Of a stretch of DNA of 64,000 nucleotides, positions 25,012 to 33,669 are shown one piece after another. Under the pieces are notes generated by a model that did no database searches, was not told where the DNA came from, and worked only from the letters and a program-made list of their open reading frames with translations. Positions within the stretch are counted from its first letter, which is position 1, and each line of letters starts with the position of its first letter. Position numbers and translations under genes: made by a program. Source of the stretch: Glaciihabitans sp. INWT7 (GTDB lineage: Bacteria; Actinomycetota; Actinomycetes; Actinomycetales; Microbacteriaceae); NCBI RefSeq assembly GCF_014217685.1, contig NZ_CP043653.1:810419-874418 (forward strand), in the 5' to 3' direction.

Positions 25012-25905
25012 TCAGACTCCTTGCAATGCGGAGAGATCACGCCGAAGCGTCTCGACCTCACCTGAACGAAAGCGGATGTAGTGGAGTTGGTGGCGGTCCT
25101 TCAGCGAAGGAATACCGCGGTAGGGCTGGGTGCGGCAAACGACAAGACGCGGACGCCCATCACTAGGTTCATTGCCTGCAGCCCACAACTGCTCCGGATC
25201 GTGGCCATCCACTTCGATGACGTCCCAACCAAACGCCCTGACCTTTTCTGCGATCGGCTCGATCTGCATGACGTCTTTTACCCAGCCATCGACCTGTAGC
25301 CCATTCGCGTCGAGGTATACGGTGAGATTGCCAAGCTCGAAGTTCGACGCGACCTGGAGGGCTTCCCAGGTCTGGCCCTCTTCGAGTTCCCCATCGCTTA
25401 TCAGCGTCCAGACTCGATGGGGCTCCGCGCGCCGCTTCAGGGCAAGAGCCTGGCCGATTGCTACGGAGAGAGTCTGAGCAAGCGAACCCGCCGTAGTGGC
25501 GAAGCCGGGTGAGTGCTCTGCGCCAATCATCTCCAGTGTTGAGCCGTCGGCATTGGCAAGGTTGAGGACGTCGTCTGACAACCGGCCCATCTCGACCAGA
25601 GTGGAATACAACCCGAGCGCATAGTGGGCGGGCGATAATAGGAAACGATCGCGATTTCCGCTATAGATCGAACCAATGAGTGCTGGTTCGCCAGGACGAG
25701 GGACACCCTCAAATTGCGCTGGCACCATCGGACCCGAGCTGGGCCCCAAATCCATCAGGCGAGAAAAGAGCGTCACGAGAATCTCGGCCGAGCTGCAAAC
25801 CTGAACGAGGTATCCGCCGTTGTTCGCGATGCAAACCTCGGAGCCCCGTCGACGCACGTTCTGCGCTGTTACCAAAACCTCGTCGATCCAGGAGGTGTCT
25901 TCCAT
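25012..25905 (-). CDS. Transketolase, N-terminal subunit
   Basis: 297 residues from ATG 25905, which follows AGGAAGAGG at 6 bases; the frame opens earlier at 25929 but with weaker support. The ThDP/Mg motif is SDGELEEGQTWEA...YLDANGLQVDG, and LLSPAHYALGLYSTL is the substrate-side helix. It is first in the operon with the C-terminal subunit, kinase and regulator. With fructose 6-phosphate as donor it would give erythrose 4-phosphate and xylulose 5-phosphate; why a fructan locus needs its own transketolase is unclear. Operator copy 2 lies 22 bases upstream of the start. Confidence 0.87.
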   Translation of the reverse strand: MEDTSWIDEVLVTAQNVRRRGSEVCIANNGGYLVQVCSSAEILVTLFSRLMDLGPSSGPMVPAQFEGVPRPGEPALIGSIYSGNRDRFLLSPAHYALGLYSTLVEMGRLSDDVLNLANADGSTLEMIGAEHSPGFATTAGSLAQTLSVAIGQALALKRRAEPHRVWTLISDGELEEGQTWEALQVASNFELGNLTVYLDANGLQVDGWVKDVMQIEPIAEKVRAFGWDVIEVDGHDPEQLWAAGNEPSDGRPRLVVCRTQPYRGIPSLKDRHQLHYIRFRSGEVETLRRDLSALQGV

Positions 25906-25926
25906 TTTATCCTCTTCCTCTTGCAT

Positions 25927-25951
25927 CAATTGAGCGCACTAAACTCACATG
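25927..25951. promoter_or_regulatory. Operator copy 2, CAATTGAG-N9-CTCANNTG
   Basis: CAATTGAG and CTCACATG flank 9 bases, 22 bases upstream of the transketolase subunit gene. Matches copies 1 and 3 in arms and spacing. Confidence 0.75.
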
Positions 25952-26048
25952 AGAATAGAGTGCTCTGCACGAAGGTGTCAAACCGGGAAAGCGCATCGTG
26001 CCGGGACTACGACAAGGCGAACTGAGGCGAGAACGACATGGAACCTAA

Positions 26049-26102
26049 CAATTGAGCTACTACCACTCATTTGTTGACAGCTTTATGCAAACCACGTACT
26101 GT
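26049..26102 (+). promoter_or_regulatory. Operator copy 3 abutting the importer promoter
   Basis: CAATTGAG and CTCATTTG (26049-26073, 9-base gap) are followed at once by a -35 TTGACA (26074-26079) and, 17 bases later, a -10-like TACTGT (26097-26102). The operator touching a consensus -35 supports direct control of the ABC importer by the locus regulator. Confidence 0.78.
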
Positions 26103-26329
26103 AGTGACTCACTCGAGGCAGGGGTGCACTAGTCACGCGGGAAGATGGTCATTGGCGACCAGAAAGCGATCAATGATGACGCTCGGAGAATTTATTTCCG
26201 TCGCGATATCACAGCCGATCGAATCGCTAGGGATCGTTACAATCGCGTTATTAAGTCACGTCATCCGTGTCTGCCGAGGAGGAAACTCCCCAAGTCAGTT
26301 AACGCTGACCCCAGCATGAAAGGAACAGA

Positions 26330-27982
26330 ATGCGACATCAAGCACCGAGGTACCGTCGTCTTGCAGTAATCGCCATCGCCGCCGCCGCCGCCGTAGCGAT
26401 GAGCGGCTGCGCCGCTACATCCACGCCGAAATCATCGAGCACAATGTTGGCCGTTGCCCGCGAAGACACAGCCACGTTTACCAAAAACTTTAATCCATTC
26501 TCACCAAATGCGGTACCAATGACACAGCAGGCTATTTACGAACCAATGTTCGTATACAACCCCGGCAAAGGGAACACGGTTCCGTGGTTGGCAACGGGGT
26601 GGTCAATTGCTAAGGACGGTCTCAGCATGACCTTCATACTCCGTGACGGGGTCAAGTGGTCAGATGGAAAGCCATTCACTGCGGCGGATGTCGCCTATAC
26701 CTTTAATCTTCAACAAAAACTTTTTAGCGGCTACAGCTATGTGTCGTCTGTGACGGCCGTTTCCAAGGAAACAGTAAAATTCACGCTCAACCGCCCATAT
26801 TCGCCAGGCCTCTTCGAAATCGGTGCTCAGATCATCCTTCCGGAGCACATCTGGAAGAACATTTCGGATCCGACCAAGGACACGAATCCGAATCCCGTGG
26901 GGACTGGTCCATATACGCAGGTGAATAGCTTCCAGGCACAATCTTTCGATCTGATGCCGAACCGGCACTACTGGAATCCCAGCGGCCAAAAGATCGCTGG
27001 TGTGCGGGTGCTTGCATATGCGGGTAACGACGGCGCGAACCGGGCACTCGTCGGAGGCGACGTCATGTGGGGGGACCAATATTTCCCGGACATCCAGAAA
27101 GCTTTCGTTGCCAAGGATCCGGCCCACAACACCTACTGGTTCCCGCCAACAGGCGCCACGTGGTCCCTTGGCTTCAACACCACGAAGAAACCATTCGATA
27201 GTGCTGACGTACGAAAAGCGCTGAGCATGGCCATCGATCACCAACAAGTGGTCAAGATCGGCGAGTCCGGCTACACGCATGCCTCTGACTGCACCGGCCT
27301 GTCCGACGCTTATAATACCTGGCGAGACAAGCAGGTTGTCGCAAGCTGCAGCTGGACGACTCAGAATGTCAAGGCTGCCGGCGCTCTGCTCGATAAGGCG
27401 GGCTTCCCGCTCGGCGCGGACGGCAAGCGCACTTTCAAGAATGGCAGCCCCTTCACCTTTGACATCCTTGTGGGAGCGACATCAACCGACCTGGTTTCGG
27501 TCTCTCAGATCATCTCGAAGGGCCTCGCGGCAGTCGGCGTGACAGCCAACGTGAAGTCGGAAGACTGGGGACAGGTGGTGCAGAGCTACCAGTCAGGCGA
27601 TTTCAGCGCCGGGCTCATGTGGTCCAACCTTGCCTCGACGCCGTATGCCTTCTACAGCGGCACAATGGGATGTTCCACGATAGCGAAAGGCACAGCGCCA
27701 GCAAGCGACAACTTCCCTCGGTTCTGTAACGCCGAGGTAGATCCATTGCTGGCAAAGTTCGCCGCAACGCAGGATCCGAAAGCGCAAACGACAGTTGTGA
27801 ACACGCTTCAGTCGATCTTCGCGAAGGATGCCCCGGTGATCCCACTGTTTCCCTCGCCTGCGTGGGGTGCATACAATGACAAGCTCTTCACTGGATGGCC
27901 AACGAAGAATGACCCGTATGCAACGCTCAGTACGCGGTCGCCAACCACAGTCCTCGTCCTAACCTCTTTGAAGCCCCGGTAG
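26330..27982 (+). CDS. ABC transporter family 5 (Opp/Dpp-type) binding lipoprotein
   Basis: 550 residues. Lipoprotein signal with lipobox MSGC. SBP_bac_5 features: WSIAKDGLSMTFILRDGVKWSDG and KPFTAADVAYTFNL. AAAGGAAC precedes ATG 26330. Members of this class bind peptides but also oligosaccharides such as cellobiose-type and plant sugars. Here the divergent fructan genes and the shared operator suggest an oligosaccharide ligand. First gene of a five-gene importer operon. Confidence 0.82.
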   Translation: MRHQAPRYRRLAVIAIAAAAAVAMSGCAATSTPKSSSTMLAVAREDTATFTKNFNPFSPNAVPMTQQAIYEPMFVYNPGKGNTVPWLATGWSIAKDGLSMTFILRDGVKWSDGKPFTAADVAYTFNLQQKLFSGYSYVSSVTAVSKETVKFTLNRPYSPGLFEIGAQIILPEHIWKNISDPTKDTNPNPVGTGPYTQVNSFQAQSFDLMPNRHYWNPSGQKIAGVRVLAYAGNDGANRALVGGDVMWGDQYFPDIQKAFVAKDPAHNTYWFPPTGATWSLGFNTTKKPFDSADVRKALSMAIDHQQVVKIGESGYTHASDCTGLSDAYNTWRDKQVVASCSWTTQNVKAAGALLDKAGFPLGADGKRTFKNGSPFTFDILVGATSTDLVSVSQIISKGLAAVGVTANVKSEDWGQVVQSYQSGDFSAGLMWSNLASTPYAFYSGTMGCSTIAKGTAPASDNFPRFCNAEVDPLLAKFAATQDPKAQTTVVNTLQSIFAKDAPVIPLFPSPAWGAYNDKLFTGWPTKNDPYATLSTRSPTTVLVLTSLKPR

Positions 27983-27995
27983 CACCGCGTGCAGC

Positions 27996-28028
27996 AACGG
28001 GGCGGAAACTTCCGCGTTCCGCCCCGTT
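27996..28028 (+). terminator. Intercistronic hairpin after the binding protein gene
   Basis: AACGGGGCGGAA and TTCCGCCCCGTT form a perfect 12-bp stem with a 9-base loop, 14 bases after the binding-protein stop. There is no T-run, so it is better seen as an attenuator or mRNA-stabilising hairpin that raises binding-protein levels above those of the permeases. Confidence 0.7.
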
Positions 28029-28094
28029 GGCTCGCAACGACCGTTCCAGGGCTTCTCCGTCACGGTGAGCTGTTTTTATTCAGGGAGTTGACTC

Positions 28095-29072
28095 ATGCGT
28101 TTCGTACTACGACGATTCGGCTTTTACCTGATCGCGTTCTGGGCATCGCTCACGCTCAACTTTCTGCTGCCACGGCTCATGCCGGGCGATCCCGTCGGAC
28201 GCATGTTTGCGCAATTGGCCGGGCAGCTCCGACCGGATCAACTGCAAGCACTTCGCAGGCTATTCGGGCTCGATAACCAACCAGTCCTTTTGCAGTACGT
28301 GCGCTACATTGGCGACGTCTTTACCGGTCAACTGGGCATCTCCATTTCGCGATTCCCCACCCCCGTCTCCGACGTGATCGGTTCTGAGATCGGTTGGACG
28401 ATCCTTCTCGGTGCGACGGCTCTCGTCATTGCGGCTATTCTCGGCACAGTTCTCGGAGTCGTTGCGGCCTGGCGCCGAGGCGGCCTCGTCGACTCAGTTT
28501 TGCCGCCGACCCTCCTATTCATCGGCTCTTTTCCATACTTCTGGCTTGCGATGGGCGCGCTGTATCTATTTGGAAGTATCCTCAATTGGTTTCCGACGAG
28601 CCATTCATTTTCAGCCGGCTCAGTTCCGAGTCTCAGCGGCAGTTTTGTCTGGGATGTGCTCGCGCATCTCGTGCTCCCCGCGCTTACCATCGTCATCGTC
28701 TCGGTAGGCGGCTGGATGCTGGGCATGCGAAACACCATGATCGCAACCACGGCCGAGGACTACATCACAATGGCCGAAGCGAAGGGACTGCGCTCCGGCA
28801 GGATCATGTATCGCTATGCAGCAAGGAATGCACTGTTGCCGACGATCACCTCCTTCGGGATGTCATTCGGCTTCATCGTCGGCGGCGCGCTCCTCACCGA
28901 AGTGGTCTTCGCCTATCCGGGCGTGGGATTCCAACTGTTCTCGGCGGTTCAGTCTTTGGACTATCCGCTCATGCAAGGGATTTTCCTGACAATTACCGCG
29001 GCTGTGTTGATTGCCAATTTTCTGGTTGACGTCGTTTATGTCTTTCTCGACCCTCGCGTACGCGTCAATTGA
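28095..29072 (+). CDS. ABC transporter permease (DppB-type)
   Basis: 325 residues, six membrane segments. The N-terminal signature is MRFVLRRFGFYLIAFW...LPRLMPGDP. The EAA loop is YITMAEAKGLRSGRIMYRYA. GGGAG precedes ATG 28095. Forms the channel with the next gene's product. Confidence 0.88.
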   Translation: MRFVLRRFGFYLIAFWASLTLNFLLPRLMPGDPVGRMFAQLAGQLRPDQLQALRRLFGLDNQPVLLQYVRYIGDVFTGQLGISISRFPTPVSDVIGSEIGWTILLGATALVIAAILGTVLGVVAAWRRGGLVDSVLPPTLLFIGSFPYFWLAMGALYLFGSILNWFPTSHSFSAGSVPSLSGSFVWDVLAHLVLPALTIVIVSVGGWMLGMRNTMIATTAEDYITMAEAKGLRSGRIMYRYAARNALLPTITSFGMSFGFIVGGALLTEVVFAYPGVGFQLFSAVQSLDYPLMQGIFLTITAAVLIANFLVDVVYVFLDPRVRVN

Positions 29073-29082
29073 TTTGGAGTTT

Positions 29083-30033
29083 GTGTTGTCATCGATTCCT
29101 CTCCCTCTGGAGCCCACTAAAACCGCTCAGCCGGGTCAATCCGACACGCCAGTGGCGCGGATGACCGCCCGAGCCCGCGGCGGACTTTGGCACGGCCTCC
29201 TCCGCAGCAGGAAGGCGGTGGTCGGCTTGGTCATCCTCGCCGCCTTTTTGACTGTCGCCGCATTGACCCCGGTTATCTTTCCGGGCGATGCAAGCGCGTA
29301 CTCCGCAGCAATATCGCAGCCGCCGTCACTTGCACATCTATTCGGTACGACCGCAAAAGGTCAGGATGTACTAGCTCTCACGATGTGGGGCTCAAGGACA
29401 TCGTTGCTCGTCGGCCTGTCGGTTGGCGTCGCGGCCACGCTCCTCGGAGTTTTGGTCGGCTTGGTTTCGGCGCACTACGGTGGCGCGATCGACGAGATTC
29501 TCTCCGTGATCACCAACATCTTTCTGTTGATCCCGGGTCTTCCGCTTCTGGTTGTGCTCGCCGCTTTTTTGCCGCCGGGACTGACGACGATCGTGTTCGT
29601 ACTTGCAATCACGGGCTGGGCAGGTTCCGCAAGAGTACTGAGAGCGCAAGCGCTCTCCCTCCAAGGCAAAGAATTTGTCGCTGCGGCAAAAGTCACGGGC
29701 GAGCGGGGCGCGTCAATCATATTTCGAGAGATTCTGCCGAACATGGCTTCCGTCGTAATGACGACTGTCGTTGGATGCGTCATATTCGGCATAGGCGCCC
29801 AAGCTGGTCTCGAGTTTCTCGGTCTCGGCGATGTCAACGTCGTGAGTTGGGGGAGCAACCTCTACTGGGCAAGCAACGACGGTTCGCTTCTGGTCGGGTC
29901 GTGGTGGACGTTCATTCCATCGGGTCTATCGATTGCCCTTGTCGCGTTCGCGCTCGCGCTAATCAACTACGGGGTCGACGAAGTCACCAACCCTCGATTG
30001 CGCTCCAATCGAAAGGTAAAAGCAAATGGTTAA
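29083..30033 (+). CDS. ABC transporter permease (DppC-type)
   Basis: About 316 residues. GTG 29083 or TTG 29086 follows GGAG (29076-29079); an earlier frame lies inside the previous gene. Six membrane segments, an N-terminal cytoplasmic tail (RKAVVGLVILAAFLTVAAL is the first helix), the GTTAKGQDVLALTMWGSRTS motif, and the EAA loop FVAAAKVTGERGASIIFRE. Overlaps the next ATPase gene by 8 bases. Confidence 0.85.
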   Translation: MLSSIPLPLEPTKTAQPGQSDTPVARMTARARGGLWHGLLRSRKAVVGLVILAAFLTVAALTPVIFPGDASAYSAAISQPPSLAHLFGTTAKGQDVLALTMWGSRTSLLVGLSVGVAATLLGVLVGLVSAHYGGAIDEILSVITNIFLLIPGLPLLVVLAAFLPPGLTTIVFVLAITGWAGSARVLRAQALSLQGKEFVAAAKVTGERGASIIFREILPNMASVVMTTVVGCVIFGIGAQAGLEFLGLGDVNVVSWGSNLYWASNDGSLLVGSWWTFIPSGLSIALVAFALALINYGVDEVTNPRLRSNRKVKANG

Positions 30034-31066
30034 CGGTCGAGCAGCCGCTGCTGAAGCGGCCCGAAATTTCGGCGAGCCTTTGCTCTCGGTCCAGAATCTC
30101 ACGGTGACGTATGAGAGGGTCGGCCAAACTGTCGTTGCGGTCGATGACGTCAGTTTTGACATCTGGCCGGGCGAAATCTTCGGATTGGCGGGCGAATCCG
30201 GCTGCGGCAAGTCGACCGTCGCGAGCGCGATCATGCGGCTCCTCAAATCATCGGGCCGAGTCAGTTCGGGCAGCATTTGGTTCAAAGGCGCGAACGTGTT
30301 GGCGATGAACCCGGAGGAGCTACGTCAATTCCGTTGGCAGGAAACAGCAATGGTCTTTCAGAGCGCCATGAATTCCCTCAATCCCGTCATGACGGTCGGT
30401 GCACAGATCGCAGACGTTCTATGGACTCACAAAGGCATTCGGCGTCAAGAGGCAGGAATAAGAGGACTTGAGCTTCTCGAACTGGTCGGAATCGATCCGT
30501 CCCGAATCGGCTCGTACCCGCACCAACTTTCCGGGGGCATGCGTCAGCGCGCGGTGATTGCGATCGCTCTCGCGCTGAACCCGGCCTTGCTGATCATGGA
30601 CGAGCCTACGACGGCGCTCGACGTTGTTGTGCAACAGGAGATCCTTCAGAACATTCAGAATCTGAAACAAACGCTCAATTTCGCCGTGTTGTTCATAACC
30701 CACGATGTGTCGCTCATGCTGCAGCTGACCTCCCAAATGGCCGTCATGTACGCAGGGAAACTCGTGGAAGTGTCTGCCACTGGAAACATGCTCGACGGCG
30801 CGCTGCACCCGTACTCTCAGGCGCTGTTGGCAGCGTTTCCTCCATTGACCGGCCCGCGGTTACCACTGGTAGGCATCCCGGATGCGCCGCCCAATATGGC
30901 TCACCCGCCGAGCGGCTGCCGATTCCATCCGCGCTGCCCGTTTGCGTTCGACCGGTGCCGGGAAGAGGTACCAAAGCTCATTGAATCCGAGCACCAGCAC
31001 GCCGCCGCCTGCCACCTTGTGGGAGACGTCGCCGGGAGCCCGGCATCTATTGGGGGTTCGCGATGA
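30026..31066 (+). CDS. ABC transporter ATPase (DppD-type)
   Basis: 346 residues. Walker A GESGCGKST, signature LSGGMRQR, Walker B LLIMDEPTTALD and H-loop ITHD. The C-terminal oligopeptide-type domain contains the cysteines CRFHPRCPFAFDRC that form the iron-sulfur-like motif of this class. Stop overlaps the start of the next ATPase (ATGA). Confidence 0.88.
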   Translation: MVNGRAAAAEAARNFGEPLLSVQNLTVTYERVGQTVVAVDDVSFDIWPGEIFGLAGESGCGKSTVASAIMRLLKSSGRVSSGSIWFKGANVLAMNPEELRQFRWQETAMVFQSAMNSLNPVMTVGAQIADVLWTHKGIRRQEAGIRGLELLELVGIDPSRIGSYPHQLSGGMRQRAVIAIALALNPALLIMDEPTTALDVVVQQEILQNIQNLKQTLNFAVLFITHDVSLMLQLTSQMAVMYAGKLVEVSATGNMLDGALHPYSQALLAAFPPLTGPRLPLVGIPDAPPNMAHPPSGCRFHPRCPFAFDRCREEVPKLIESEHQHAAACHLVGDVAGSPASIGGSR

Positions 31067-32004
31067 ATCGAATTTCTGCCAATGCGACGAGCTCAGAAGC
31101 CATTCTCAGCGTTAGGAACGTTTCGAAATCCTTTCCCGTGGGTGGGTTCGGCTCTCGGCGACGGATCGACGCAGTGAAGGATGTCTCGTTCGATCTCAGG
31201 CGGGGCGAAATCGTCGGCCTGGTTGGAGAATCCGGTAGCGGCAAGAGCACTATCGCCAGAATCCTGGCGCGGCTGGAACAGCCAAGTGCGGGTGAGATCT
31301 TATTCGAAGGAGAGGATCTTCTCAAGTACGAACGTCGCGGTGCGTCTAGGTCGTATCGACGACGCGTTCAAATGGTGTTTCAAGATCCGTTCGCATCGCT
31401 TAACCCAGCGAAGCGCGTCGAGCAAATCCTGCAGCGACCGTTGGTCGTTCATCGCAAAGCGAGCGGTCGCACCGAGGTTCACGAGCGCATAATTCAGATA
31501 ATGGACACGGTCGGGCTGAGCGAAAACATGCTCTGGAGTTTTCCGCACGAGCTCAGCGGTGGTCAGCGGCAGCGGGTGGCAATTGCAAGAGTGCTGGCCG
31601 TCGATCCGGAAATCATTCTGGCGGACGAGCCGACTTCAATGCTGGACGTTTCCGTGCGAATCGGGATCCTCAACCTGATCCGCCAAATCTGTACTGAACG
31701 CTCCATTTCGATGCTCTACATCACCCATGATCTCGCCTCGGCGCGATACATTGCGGACACTACCATCGTCATGTTGGACGGAAGGTTGATCGAGGGCGGC
31801 GAGAGTCTCGAACTAATGACCAACCCAATGCATCCGTACACTCGACGGCTGCTCGCCGCGGTGCCGGATCCTCGGAAGGATCTGTCTCTGGTGCCGAACT
31901 TTCATTCCGCGCCCGGATGGCGTGGGGCGCCCACACAGCTTCAATGGTTTTCCTCGGCCCACTGGGCGTCCATGCCTTCCTCGACATTGAGAACATCGCG
32001 GTAG
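31063..32004 (+). CDS. ABC transporter ATPase (DppF-type), C-terminally altered
   Basis: 313 residues. Walker A GESGSGKST, signature LSGGQRQR, Walker B ILADEPTSMLD and H-loop ITHD are intact. After NPMHPYTRRLLAAVPDP the expected Cys-containing C-terminal domain is missing; the last ~30 residues (from about 31920) are Trp/Ser-rich and unlike the family. This lies at the edge of the IS pile, so the 3' end has been replaced by insertion or deletion. The core may still hydrolyse ATP. Confidence 0.75.
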   Translation: MNRISANATSSEAILSVRNVSKSFPVGGFGSRRRIDAVKDVSFDLRRGEIVGLVGESGSGKSTIARILARLEQPSAGEILFEGEDLLKYERRGASRSYRRRVQMVFQDPFASLNPAKRVEQILQRPLVVHRKASGRTEVHERIIQIMDTVGLSENMLWSFPHELSGGQRQRVAIARVLAVDPEIILADEPTSMLDVSVRIGILNLIRQICTERSISMLYITHDLASARYIADTTIVMLDGRLIEGGESLELMTNPMHPYTRRLLAAVPDPRKDLSLVPNFHSAPGWRGAPTQLQWFSSAHWASMPSSTLRTSR

Positions 32005-32067
32005 TCCATCTCTAACCGATACTCGACGGTAGTGGTGCTCGGATGACCGCGAGCAATCGGTTTTAGA

Positions 32068-32499
32068 CTAGGGCGTGTCTCCCATATGGGCGGGTGTTTT
32101 GACGGCATTGTGGTGGGTCCGCAGAACAACTTTGGTCGTCTGCTGGTCGAATATCCGCACCGGATTCAGTGGTGCCGACGAGCGCGGATTCAGTGCCGTG
32201 TTGCCTTCGTGGAGGAAGCGGCGCCGAATGTTGTAAAACGACGGCCGGCTGATATTCAAGCGTTGGCAGAATTCGGAGACGCTGGGGCCGTCGGCGGCAA
32301 GCGGGTCATATTCGATAATCTGGCGGCGGACTGAAGGAGAGAGGGATCTAGGCACTCCCAATTATCAAAACCGAGGGTTGTGCCAGAAATCCGCAGCCGC
32401 CGAATCTGTAATCAAGGTCGTGAGACACCCTGCAAACAAGGTGCTGAGACATGGCGTCAACAAGGTCATGAGAGGGGTTGTAAACACGGTACTGAGACA
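32068..32499 (-). pseudogene. IS481-family remnant (terminus and transposase N-terminus)
   Basis: ATG 32361 begins an N-terminal IS481 transposase domain of about 75 residues (SVRRQIIEYDPLAADGPSVS, then EFCQRLNISRPSFYNIRRRF), after which the frame loses similarity. Upstream, 32408-32499 holds four degenerate copies of TGTCTCA..ACC.TGTTTACA (minus strand) at intervals of about 22 bases, the kind of repeated transposase-binding array found at IS481 ends. The catalytic domain is absent. Confidence 0.65.
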
Positions 32500-32559
32500 G
32501 CACATACCGCATCGCCAGAACAGCGCTACCCGATAGCGCTACGCGCCAGTCGACCCTCG

Positions 32560-33040
32560 TGCGCCATTTCTTCCGGTTCAGCAGCTCGATCTGCATCGAT
32601 GACCAGATCGATTCCATCATCGAATTGTCGTAGCAATCGCCGATTGTTCCGAAGGACGGCATCAGCCCGGAGGCGCGGATCTTGCTCGTGAACGCCCAGG
32701 AGGTGAACTGGACTCCGTGGTCGGCATGAACGATCCCGCCAGCGGCAGGTTGGCGATTCTTGATCGCCATGTCGCGGGCATTGAGGACGAGATTCGAGTC
32801 CTGTGCGTTGTCGATCGACCAGCCCACGATTTTCCGGGAAAACGTATCCATCACGGCGCAACAGAAGACCTTTCCTTCCCTCGTGGGATGTTCCGTGATG
32901 TCAGTGACCCAGAGTTCGTTCGGGGAGAGCCGGTGGAACTTGCGATGAACGAGGTCATCGGCGGTCGCAACCCCGTGCAGCCGCTTCACCTTCGCCGGCC
33001 CCGGGAGCCCGGCGATCCGGGCCTGGCTCATCAGGGCAGC
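32560..33040 (-). pseudogene. IS3 OrfB remnant, both ends missing
   Basis: About 160 codons with DDE residues (LWVTDITEH, GIVHADHGVQF, DNSMMESIW) and no internal stop in that span. The N-terminal third is absent, and similarity ends after NRKKWRTRV, where unrelated sequence begins. Degraded. Confidence 0.75.
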
Positions 33041-33049
33041 GACGAGCCG

Positions 33050-33309
33050 CTCGCTGAACTGGAGACGATGATCGAAGAGCTCGTTCTCCGGACCGCTCCA
33101 CAGCTCATCGAGTCGTTCGGCATCGGATCTAACACCGCGGCGGAAATCCTTATCGTCGTCGGCGACAACCCCGAACGGATCCGATCTGAAGCGGCACTGG
33201 CGAAACTCGCGGGGATCAGCCCTATCCTCGCATCCTCCGGGATGACCTCCGGGCGGCACCGGATCAACCACGGCGGCCACCGGGAACTGAACGCCGCGAT
33301 CTATCGCAC
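33050..33309 (+). pseudogene. IS110 transposase, C-terminal fragment (part 1 of 2)
   Basis: Transposase_20-type segment: SFGIGSNTAAEILIVVGDNP, then SEAALAKLAGISPILASSG and RHRINHGGHRELNAAIYRT. The frame is interrupted at the CAC target site (33307-33309) by an IS3. The N-terminal RuvC-like domain is absent. Confidence 0.8.
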
Positions 33310-33378
33310 TGGGCTGCTGCGGGGATCTCGGACAGTGGGCCCTCTTAAAATGAGGGTGTACTGAAAGTAGAGATCAGC

Positions 33379-33669
33379 ATGACCGCAGCACGCCGAAAAT
33401 TCACCCAGGAGTTCAAAGACGAGTTATGCCGCGAGGTGATCAACACATCCAAACCGATCAAGGACGTGGCTGAGGCCTACGGGGTCGGCCCCGAGACTCT
33501 GCGCAACTGGCTGATCAAGCACCGCGAAGCGAACGGCGGCACCGAGACGGAACTGACCGTCCCGGAACGCGCTCGTCTGAAGAAGCTTGAGCGGGAAGTT
33601 CAGGAGCTCAAGGCCGAGGCTCAATTCCTAAAAAAAGCGGCCGCTTACTTCGCGCGGGAGCAGCGGTAG
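33379..33669 (+). CDS. IS3 transposase OrfA (outer element)
   Basis: 96 residues. Helix-turn-helix KDVAEAYGVGPETLRNWLIK, followed by a leucine-zipper helix (ERARLKKLEREVQELKAEAQ). Intact; the last base overlaps the orfB start. Confidence 0.88.
   Translation: MTAARRKFTQEFKDELCREVINTSKPIKDVAEAYGVGPETLRNWLIKHREANGGTETELTVPERARLKKLEREVQELKAEAQFLKKAAAYFAREQR

Larger units (their letters stand above)
25906..26329. other. Divergent regulatory region of the fructan locus
   Basis: 424 bases between the transketolase operon and the importer operon. It contains operator copies 2 and 3 and the importer promoter, followed by an untranslated leader of about 220 bases. No gene is supported in the leader, and no riboswitch was recognised. 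Confidence 0.6.

Noticed and set aside
32408-32499. CRISPR-like repeat array
   Set aside because: Only four degenerate units at about 22-base steps, without distinct spacers, next to an IS481 transposase N-terminus; better explained as an IS end.
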